This document shows, piece by piece, positions 1 to 5,533 of a stretch of DNA of 11,089 nucleotides. A program made the translations under genes and the position numbers. The stretch spans positions 2,766 to 13,854 of the forward strand of contig RQSC01000904.1 in NCBI GenBank assembly GCA_013416795.1, read 5' to 3'. Positions within the stretch are counted from its first letter, which is position 1. Each line of letters begins with the position of its first letter. The DNA comes from Prasinococcaceae sp. CCMP 1430 (taxonomy: Eukaryota > Prasinodermophyta > Palmophyllophyceae > Prasinococcales > Prasinococcaceae). Under the pieces are notes generated by a model. It was not told the DNA's origin, made no database searches, and saw nothing but the letters and a program-made list of their open reading frames with translations.

Positions 1-43
1 TGCGGGCGCAGAGGCGGCGCCCGCGCCACCGCAGCGCTCGACC

Positions 44-666
44 TCACGCCACCTCCTCGGTGCTCCGCGCCGGGTCCGCCTCGCGCGTGCTCCCTGAGCG
101 AGACGCGGACAGGCTCGGCCGCGAGCGCGCTCGTGCGCTTCCGCGCGGCTCGCCTGCGCCCGTCCCCCCAGCCGCAGCGGCCGCGGCGGCGGCCGCGGCC
201 TCATCCTCGTCGAGCAGCGCCGCAGCAGTGCTCAAGCGCTCCGTCACGGCGTCCATCGTGTGGCGCAGGCGCCCCGCGCGCGCGCGTGCGGCCGCCAGCC
301 GCTCAGCTGCCAGCGAGAACGACGACGCGCTCCCCGACAGCTGCGACGCGCGAGGGCCGAGAGTCAATGCGGGCGCGCTCGAGGCGCGTCTACGAGCGCA
401 CGCACGCACGCACGCACGAGCGAGCGAGCGAGCGAGGCGAGGCGAGGAGCCCGCCGAGGGTGCGCAGCCGCGCGCTGCGGCAGCCCTCGCCGCTCCCCTC
501 TCGCGCGCGCCCTTCGCACCTGCGCCTCGGCGGCCGCCGCCTCTCCAGCTCGTCGGATGGCCGCCTCGGCGTGCTCCAGCGCGGCGTCGAGCGCATCCTG
601 CGCGCCGCAGAGCGCGGCCACATCGGCCTCCGACGACTCCAGCGACTGCGCGAGCAGGGCCTCCAT
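44..666 (-). CDS. small coiled-coil protein, two exons (function unassigned)
   Basis: Predicted 147-residue protein read leftwards. Exon 1 is 666-520 (49 codons, starting MEALLAQSLESSEADVAAL) and exon 2 is 340-44 (98 codons plus TGA). The intron 519-341 has donor CAG|GTGCGA, a TTGAC branch-like motif and acceptor GTCGCAG, and joins in phase 0. The ATG has G at -3 and +4. Residues 5-45 and about 55-95 look like amphipathic Ala/Leu/Glu/Arg helices. They are followed by a poly-Ala run and a Ser/Arg-rich tail that may be disordered. No catalytic motif or signal peptide is visible. The two-helix layout with an 'AERL...LRHTMDAV.ERL' stretch is faintly like KXD1/BLOC-1 or BORC small subunits, but I cannot claim that family. 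It is divergent from the PQBP1 gene and probably shares its promoter region. In this GC-rich DNA the ORF could still be spurious; the splice signals and helical composition are the support. Confidence 0.45.
397..436. repeat. CGCA/CGAG tetranucleotide microsatellite
   Basis: Five CGCA units (397-416) run directly into five CGAG units (417-436). The repeat lies inside the intron of the minus-strand coiled-coil gene, so it does not affect that protein. Confidence 0.9.
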
Positions 667-847
667 CGCGCCCGCCGGGCGCGCGACGCGCCTCGCGAGC
701 GCCGCNGACGGCGCACGCCGGGCGGCGCCGAGCGAGCGAGCAGCTGCGCGGGTACCAACGCCGGGGGCCGTCTCGGGCGGCGCCGCCTCGGGCTCCGCGA
801 CAGCGGGCGCTCTCGTCTCTCCCGCCGCTGTCCCGGCGTCTGCGGCG
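667..847. promoter_or_regulatory. putative bidirectional promoter between coiled-coil gene and PQBP1
   Basis: The two start codons (666 minus, 848 plus) face away from each other with 181 bases between them, so any core promoters and 5' leaders must lie here or overlap the neighbouring gene. I see no TATA box. The stretch is uniformly GC-rich and contains one ambiguous base (n at about 706). The role is inferred from the gene arrangement only. Confidence 0.4.
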
Positions 848-1870
848 ATGCCGGCGCCGGCGAGGGCCGCGCCGCTGCCCGTGGGCTGGACGGAGGGCGT
901 GGACCCGCGCACAGGCGCACCGTACTACTTCAATGTGGCGAGGGGCGTCACGCAGTGGGAGAGGCCGCGCCCGCCTCCGCCCCCGCCAGGCGGCATGGCG
1001 CCGCCGAGCGGGCCCGCGCCGGTGCCGGCGCGAGCGACAGCCGCAGCAGCGCCCGCTGGCGGCGGGGCGCGTCCGCCGGCGGCCTTCCCGCAGACGGTGC
1101 AGGTCGACACCGGCAGGTACGCTCGCTGCTCGGGCACGCGCGCGGCTCGAGCGAGCGGTCGGCCGCTGCTGGAGGTGCCCGCGCGCGCGTTCGCTGCCGA
1201 GACGCGCGCACGCAAGGCACAGGTAGCTCGCGCCCGGCCGCCAGGCGCTGCAACTCGCGCGTGCGGCTCGGCGCCAGGCTGACGTGCGCCTCTCGCTACG
1301 CACAGCTCCGTGACCACGGCTGCCATACAGGAGGAGGCGCTCGCTCGCGCGCGCGCGGCGGTGCCGCCTGGAAAGCGCGCGCGCAACCCCGGAGCGCACA
1401 AGTGGATGCAGGAGCGGCCGAGCAAGAGCCAGAGGGGGTGCGTGCGCTGCGCTGCGCTGTGGGGCGCGCGGAGCGAGCGCTCATGGAACGCGGCCCGAGC
1501 GAGCGAGCCGGCGAGCGAGCGAGCGAGCGCAGGCCTGCGGCTGCTCGCCGCCCTCCCTGGACGACTGACCCGTTCGTCGCGTTCGCAGCGGTCGCGGCGA
1601 TGGCGGAGGCGGAGGCGGCGACAGCAAGGACGAAATCGATCCGATGGATCCCTCCTCTTACTCGGTGCGTGCGAGCGCGTCCCGCCCGGCCCAGCTGCGT
1701 CGCACGTGTGTCACTGCGCGCGCACGCGGGTTGGCCGGCGGCCTCGTCGCCGGCCCACCCGCCTGGTCGCGCACCGCTGACCTCGTGCGCGTGCGCAGGA
1801 CGCGCCGAGAGGCGGCTGGGGCACCGGAATCGAGCGCGCGCGGGGCGGCAAGCCGCGCAACGACGCCTAG
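848..1870 (+). CDS. PQBP1: PQBP1-like WW-domain splicing factor, four exons
   Basis: Homologue of polyglutamine-binding protein 1, a nuclear WW-domain protein linked to the U5 snRNP and pre-mRNA splicing. Exons 848-1116, 1306-1437, 1589-1664 and 1799-1870 sum to 549 bases, giving 182 residues plus TAG. All introns are GT-AG (donors GTACGC, GTGCGT, GTGCGT) and the phases join exactly. The WW domain is at residues 10-41 (LPVGWTEGVDPRTG, then PYYFN and TQWERP), with both signature tryptophans. A Pro-rich linker and a basic segment (PGKRARNPGAHKWMQERPSK) follow. The decisive mark is residues 148-166, DEIDPMDPSSYSDAPRGGW, which spans the last intron and closely matches the conserved PQBP1 C-terminal signature. 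Human PQBP1 is 265 residues; this one stops soon after the signature and lacks the terminal U5-15kD-binding motif. The start at 848 is chosen as the ATG just before the WW domain, with G at -3. Confidence 0.85.
1497..1528. repeat. GAGC microsatellite in PQBP1 intron 2
   Basis: Three GAGC units and then four more are separated by a CGGC interruption, inside intron 1438-1588 of the PQBP1-like gene. A similar tract sits in the intron of the divergent neighbour. Confidence 0.8.
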
Positions 1871-2044
1871 GCGCGGGTGGCTCCCCGGTGCGCGCCGGTT
1901 GCAGGCGGTCGTAATTGCACTCTCGCGCTCTGCGTGCGTCCCGCGCGCACCGAGCGCAGGCGCGCTCGCCATGCGCCAGCCGGCTGTCGACCTTCGCACA
2001 TTACGCGGCGCGCGCGGTGGGCGCGCGCGCCAGCGCGCTGCGGC
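1871..2044. other. short convergent intergenic spacer
   Basis: A 174-base gap between the stop codons of PQBP1 (plus) and SPFH-A (minus). Both 3' UTRs and poly(A) sites must fit here or overlap. I see no AATAAA on either strand. I read all three plus frames looking for a missing PQBP1 tail and found nothing resembling it. Confidence 0.6.
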
Positions 2045-3100
2045 CTAGTCGGCGTCCGCGTCCGAGGTGGGCGTGACCGCGTTCGGGTGGAGGTACGTCA
2101 CCGACAGCGAGTCGCTGCCCGAGCCGGCCTGGGCACGCGCGGCCACCGTGCGCAGGTAGTCGTATGAGGCCTTGTGGTCGTCGGCGGTCAGCCCCGTGCG
2201 CGTGAGCGCCAGCGCCAGGCCGTCGGCCTTGGCGCGCTCGATGATGTCGCGCGCCTCGGCCGCGCCGCGCTCGGAGGTCAGCTTCGCGTTAGCGTTGGCG
2301 ATGCGCAGCGCCGCGACCGCCTGCAGGTTGATCTTGTTGACCATGACGTCCGTCTGGTCCCTCTCGAGCTGCGCGGCCTTAAGGTTCGTCTGCTCGTCGT
2401 TGCGCTCGAGCTGCACCTTGACGTCCAGCTGCTTCTGCGCGACGCTGCTCGGGATCTGCACGCGGCCGAGCACCAGCTGGTCGAGGTGCGCGTGCAGGCT
2501 CGGGGGCTCCACGAGGCGCGCCTCGACGGCCGCGAACAGCCGGCTCTCCAGAAGGTCGCGCTCCTGGAAGTACTCGTCGAACGCGACGCTCGCGGCCACG
2601 TTCTTGATGGCCGCGCGCGCGCGGCTCTCGACGACCTTCGCGTAGCCCGCGCCGAGCTGCTCGTGGATGAGGCCCACCGCATCCTCGTCGAGCAGGTACG
2701 TCAGCGTGACGTCGATCTGGAACTCGAGGCCGATGCTGTTGTTGGTCGCGCCCGCGGAGAACACGCTGAGCTCGTCGAAGTCGACCCTGTGCGTGTCCGC
2801 CTGGTACTTGCGGAAGGTCCAGTCCGGGCCGTTGAGGTAGCGGCCGGCGCTGTACACGCGCCCGACCCGCACCTGCCCTGTGCTCTTCCGCTGCAGCAGG
2901 CCGTACTCGTAGTACTCGAGGTACGAGAAGCTCGCGGGCAGCAGCGAGACGAGCAGCAGAGAGCCGACGGCGAGCAGGGTGCAAATGGTGTGCCTGTGCC
3001 TCCCTACCGCGTCCTGCACGCTCTCGGCGGCGTGCGCGGGTATGCAGCCGGCGACCGCGGGCGGCGCGAGCTCGACATCGGCGTGCGTGGTCGCCGACAT
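2045..3100 (-). CDS. membrane-anchored SPFH/band 7 domain protein (SPFH-A)
   Basis: Intronless 351-residue protein, start MSATTHADVE, stop TAG. Residues 1-37 are polar. About 38-58 form a single hydrophobic helix (TLLAVGSLLLVSLLPASF). The band 7 entry motif LEYYEYGLL is at 61-69. The SPFH core (residues 70-220) has the usual alternation of strands and helices, including FQIDVTLTYLL. A charged heptad-rich helix runs from 220 to 295 and resembles the stalk coiled coil of stomatin/prohibitin/flotillin-type proteins, followed by a short tail ending DADAD. Such proteins oligomerise on membranes and organise microdomains or protease complexes; the specific role here is unknown. The frame stays open upstream to 3484, but that part is low-complexity Arg/Gly/Cys-rich sequence, so the ATG at 3100 is preferred even though its -3 base is C. 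It is paralogous to SPFH-B at 4395-5333 in fold and layout. SPFH assignment is confident; subfamily is not. Confidence 0.85.
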   Translation of the reverse strand: MSATTHADVELAPPAVAGCIPAHAAESVQDAVGRHRHTICTLLAVGSLLLVSLLPASFSYLEYYEYGLLQRKSTGQVRVGRVYSAGRYLNGPDWTFRKYQADTHRVDFDELSVFSAGATNNSIGLEFQIDVTLTYLLDEDAVGLIHEQLGAGYAKVVESRARAAIKNVAASVAFDEYFQERDLLESRLFAAVEARLVEPPSLHAHLDQLVLGRVQIPSSVAQKQLDVKVQLERNDEQTNLKAAQLERDQTDVMVNKINLQAVAALRIANANAKLTSERGAAEARDIIERAKADGLALALTRTGLTADDHKASYDYLRTVAARAQAGSGSDSLSVTYLHPNAVTPTSDADAD

Positions 3101-3147
3101 GGGGCGGCGATCGACGCAGGTCGGCCCGAACGCTGGAGGGCGCACCC

Positions 3148-3201
3148 GGCAGCGCCGACAGCGCTGACAGCGCCGGCAGCGCCGGCAGAGCCGGCAGAGG
3201 G
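3148..3201. repeat. six tandem 9-base units upstream of SPFH-A
   Basis: Units are GGCAGCGCC, GACAGCGCT, GACAGCGCC, GGCAGCGCC, GGCAGAGCC and GGCAGAGGG. They lie 48-101 bases upstream of the SPFH-A ATG, probably in its 5' leader. Being a multiple of three and in an open frame, they would read as Cys-Arg-rich repeats if translation began further upstream. Confidence 0.85.
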
Positions 3202-3507
3202 CAACGGCCCGCGCGCCCACCCCACTCGCACCCCTACCCTCCTCCTGGCTGCTCGAGCGCGTGAGCGCTTGCTTGACGAGCGCCGGGGCCTTTCGCGCGC
3301 GCCGCGCCGCGCCCCGCGCGCGCGATCCCAGCGGCGCGTGTGCCACGCCCGGCGCCGCCTTTCCCCGTTTCCCCCTCCCATCCCTCCGCTTCACCCCGCG
3401 CTCCCGCGCTCCCGTTCCTCCCCACCCCCCCCACCCCCCACGCCCCTCCCACGCCGCCAGCGGCGGCCGCCGTGTGGCGCGCACCGAGCGCGCGCGCGCG
3501 GCCGAGC
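3202..3507. other. GC- and pyrimidine-rich upstream region of SPFH-A, no gene seen
   Basis: This stretch separates the SPFH-A leader from the tRNA-Ser terminator. About 3405-3460 is strongly C-rich (CCCACCCCCCACGCCCC-like), so the minus strand is G-rich and may form a G-quadruplex. Open frames across it are low complexity on both strands. It probably holds the SPFH-A promoter, but I can point to no core element. Confidence 0.5.
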
Positions 3508-3516
3508 AAAAAAAAA
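3508..3516 (-). terminator. Pol III T-run terminator of tRNA-Ser
   Basis: Nine consecutive A on the plus strand (nine T on the transcribed strand sense) begin 8 bases beyond the tRNA discriminator base. This is the expected RNA polymerase III termination signal for the minus-strand tRNA gene. Confidence 0.9.
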
Positions 3517-3523
3517 GGAGCGT

Positions 3524-3604
3524 CGTCTGATGCAGGATTCGAACCTACGCGGGCGAACCCAATTGATTTCTAGTCAATCCCCTTAACCGCTCGGGCAACC
3601 AGAC
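3524..3604 (-). tRNA. trnS-AGA: tRNA-Ser (anticodon AGA), type II, intronless
   Basis: An 81-base cloverleaf read leftwards. The acceptor stem GTCTGGT pairs with ATCAGAC (one G-T) with discriminator G, as usual for serine tRNA. The D stem is CCC/GGG. The anticodon stem ATTGA/TCAAT closes the loop CTAGAAA, with anticodon AGA (read as IGA after deamination). A long variable arm (TGGG-TTCG-CCCG type) marks it as class II. The T arm is GTAGG-TTCGAAT-CCTGC with one G-T pair, carrying the B-box consensus GGTTCGAATCC. CCA is not encoded, as expected for a eukaryotic nuclear gene. A T9 terminator follows at once. It reads UCU, UCC and UCA-type serine codons. Confidence 0.95.
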
Positions 3605-3895
3605 AGAAAAACGTGAGCGCGCGAAAAAGTGCGGTTTAAGAAAGCATCGACCAGTGCCGGCCCCCCGGCCGCACCTTGGCGAGGACGGCGCCGAGGCCGC
3701 TCCCTGCCGAGCGCCCCTCCCCCCCCCCACACGTGGGCGCCTCTCGCGCTCGCGCCACGCCCCGACGACGCGCCTCCTGCGCACGAGGCTCTTCCAGGCT
3801 CGGCGTGTGCCGCCCGACGCGCGCCTCCGACGCGCGCGCGCGCGCAGGAGCGCAGGAGCGCCCTAGCTAGCTCGCTCGACGAGGCGCTGCGGGCT
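3605..3895. other. intergenic stretch between tRNA-Ser and secreted-protein gene
   Basis: It holds the 5' flank of the tRNA (short A/T runs at 3607-3627) and presumably the 3' UTR of the secreted-protein gene. A CTAGCTAGCTCG run lies at 3863-3874. The tract AAAAAGTGCGGTTTAAG near 3624-3640 resembles a GTGCGGTTTGAT motif found three times elsewhere in the window. I see no coding signal. Confidence 0.5.
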
Positions 3896-4396
3896 CTACT
3901 GTGGCGGCGCCTCTCGCTCGCCGGGCGGCGGCGGCGAGTACGACCTGCACGAGCCCTCCAGCGCGGCGAGGCGGCCGCGCATCGCGCTCAGCGCCTGTCC
4001 CACGTCCACGCCGGCGACGGTGAGGTTGCCGCGCACGATCAGCTCGGCGCCCTCGCCGCCGCTGCGCAGCTCGAGGGGCGCTTCGCCGCCGCTCGAGTCC
4101 TCGCTGTGCCACACCACGCCGCCGCTGTTGCAGCTGTCGCCCCCCCCGTACCCGTGCGCGTGCTCATACTCTCCGTACTCGTGCCCGTGCTCGTGCTCGT
4201 CCCCGTCGGTGCTATATGGGTCTGTGTATGGCTCTGTGTACGATGGCTCTGTGTACGTCTCTGTGTAGGTGGCTCCGGGTGCAGGTCCTGGGGGGTACGA
4301 CCAGCGTTCGGGGGGATACGGGCCCTGCGCCTCCGCCGCCGGGAGCGGCACGAGCGCGGCGACTGCAGCGGCCGCCGCCGCGGCGGGGCGCGCCAT
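3896..4396 (-). CDS. small secreted Tyr/Glu/His-rich protein
   Basis: Predicted 166 residues, single exon, start MARPAAAAAAAVAALVPLPA, stop TAG. Residues 1-23 look like a signal peptide, with likely cleavage after AEA before QGPYPPE. The mature part begins with a Pro/Tyr-rich segment, then repeated YTET/YTEP/YTDP units (about 43-61), then a His/Glu/Tyr-rich stretch (DEHEHGHEYGEYEHAHGY, 66-83) suited to metal binding. Residues 119-148 read ELIVRGNLTVAGVDV followed by QALSAMRGRLAALE. This strand-turn-plus-helix module recurs in algal and phage-fibre-like proteins and carries a possible N-glycosylation site (N124-L-T). Two cysteines (89 and 150) could form a disulfide. I do not recognise a named family. 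The start codon lies inside the same CCATGG as the ATG of divergent SPFH-B. The amino-acid periodicity and signal peptide argue that it is real rather than antisense noise. Confidence 0.65.
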   Translation of the reverse strand: MARPAAAAAAAVAALVPLPAAEAQGPYPPERWSYPPGPAPGATYTETYTEPSYTEPYTDPYSTDGDEHEHGHEYGEYEHAHGYGGGDSCNSGGVVWHSEDSSGGEAPLELRSGGEGAELIVRGNLTVAGVDVGQALSAMRGRLAALEGSCRSYSPPPPGEREAPPQ

Positions 4397-5333
4397 GGGC
4401 TCGTGGTGGCGCAGCCCGCGCGTGGTCGTGCCGTCGGTGCTGCTGACGGTGGTCGCCTTCCTGGTCGGCTTCTCGCTGCGCAAGCTTGACCCCCTCGAGT
4501 ACGGGCTAGCGTACGACGTGCACGCCAAGACGCTCGCCGACGACGCCCAGCAGGGCGGCCTGCACGCGGGCACGCCGGGCTTCCGCTTCATCAAGTACCC
4601 GAGCACCTACCTGCAGGCCTCCATCCCCGATGACACCGACCACCCCGAGCGGCTGGGCACGTGCGTGTCGCGCGACGGCCTGCGCGTCATCATCCGCGTC
4701 GAGTTCCAGTACCAGATCCTCGTGGAGGACATCGAGGAGGTGACGCGCAAGTACCGCAACCAGGAGAGGTGGAAGAGGCTCGTCGTCACCAAGGCGGTCA
4801 GCGCCGTGCAAAAGGGCTGCTCGCTCTTCTTCACGTCGTCGTTCCAGGCAGAGCGGGGCGTCATCCAGGAGCGCATGCTCGAGGCGCTCATCGAGAAGCT
4901 GGCCGACGTCCACGCCCTCGCCGTCGGCCTGCAGCTGTCCTTCGTGGAGCTGCCCGCCGAGTACTCGAAGGCCGTGGCCGCCAAGCAGGCCGCCAACGAG
5001 GACATCGGCCTGGCCATCAACCAGCGCGAGCAGCAGCGTACCATCGCCGAACAGGCCCTCCAGACGGCCACGGAGCAGGCCAAGAAGATCAACGACACCG
5101 CCCTCAACGACAAGATGCTGCTCGTCCGGGAGGCTGAGCTGCAGGCCGAGGGCATCGCGCTGCAGTTCGCCGCCGAGGCCGATGTGTACTCGTACGCCCG
5201 GGAGGCCCTCAACCTCACCTCCGAGGGGCTCCTGGCGTACGTGGGCTCGCGCGCCGTCGGCGGCGCCGCCGACGGGCGGGTGGACATCGCGCTCTCCGAG
5301 CCGGGGCGCTCGCAGTACCGGGACGAGCTCTGA
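4395..5333 (+). CDS. SPFH/band 7 domain protein with C-terminal RDEL (SPFH-B)
   Basis: Intronless 312-residue protein starting MGSWWRSPRVVV and ending in TGA. A single hydrophobic helix spans residues 10-27 (VVVPSVLLTVVAFLVGF). It is followed by LDPLEYGLAYD (31-41), the same entry motif as in SPFH-A, and a clear band 7 core: CVSRDGLRVIIRVEFQYQI at 90-108, the helical ERW.RLVVTKAVSAVQ segment at 125-139, and ELPAEYSKAVAAKQAANEDI at 185-204. An Ala/Glu/Gln-rich helix at 200-265 is the usual SPFH stalk. The last four residues are RDEL, an accepted variant of the KDEL ER-retrieval signal. With an uncleaved N-terminal anchor and the body in the lumen, it would resemble erlin topology; that is inference. 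The ATG at 4395 has G at -3 and +4. The frame continues upstream to a GTG at 4269 without another ATG, and that part overlaps the divergent secreted-protein gene. Confidence 0.9.
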   Translation: MGSWWRSPRVVVPSVLLTVVAFLVGFSLRKLDPLEYGLAYDVHAKTLADDAQQGGLHAGTPGFRFIKYPSTYLQASIPDDTDHPERLGTCVSRDGLRVIIRVEFQYQILVEDIEEVTRKYRNQERWKRLVVTKAVSAVQKGCSLFFTSSFQAERGVIQERMLEALIEKLADVHALAVGLQLSFVELPAEYSKAVAAKQAANEDIGLAINQREQQRTIAEQALQTATEQAKKINDTALNDKMLLVREAELQAEGIALQFAAEADVYSYAREALNLTSEGLLAYVGSRAVGGAADGRVDIALSEPGRSQYRDEL

Positions 5334-5533
5334 GCGCGCGGCGCGGCGCGGCGCTCGCGACGGCGCGGCGCATGCAACGGCCCGACGCGTAATCCCAACC
5401 ATCCACAAATGCGGGCGCGGGGCGCGCGCGCGCCGTCGTCGCTTCGCTGAGTGTGTGCGCTGCTGCGCGCGCCGAGCGCCGTCGCGCGCCGAGGGGCGCG
5501 CCGCGCCCGCCGCGGGGGGCGGGCGAGTCCGTC
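5334..5533. other. convergent spacer between SPFH-B and acyl-CoA dehydrogenase
   Basis: Two hundred bases between two TGA stop codons. They hold the 3' ends of both genes. There is no recognisable AATAAA, and GCGCGC-rich runs dominate. Confidence 0.6.

Noticed and set aside
44-1399. 451-codon open frame on the minus strand across the PQBP1 gene
   Set aside because: Only its last 98 codons (exon 2 of the coiled-coil gene) look like protein. The rest is Arg/Ala/Gly-rich sequence antisense to well-supported PQBP1 exons, with an ambiguous base in the middle.
2174-3586. 470-codon plus-strand frame opposite SPFH-A
   Set aside because: It is a mirror of the SPFH-A coding strand caused by GC-rich third positions. 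It has no domain, and it runs through the tRNA gene.
4269-4394. N-terminal extension of SPFH-B from a GTG at 4269
   Set aside because: There is no ATG in that part, it is Gly/Ala-rich, and it is antisense to the signal peptide and YTEP region of the secreted protein. The ATG at 4395 has a good context directly before the membrane helix.
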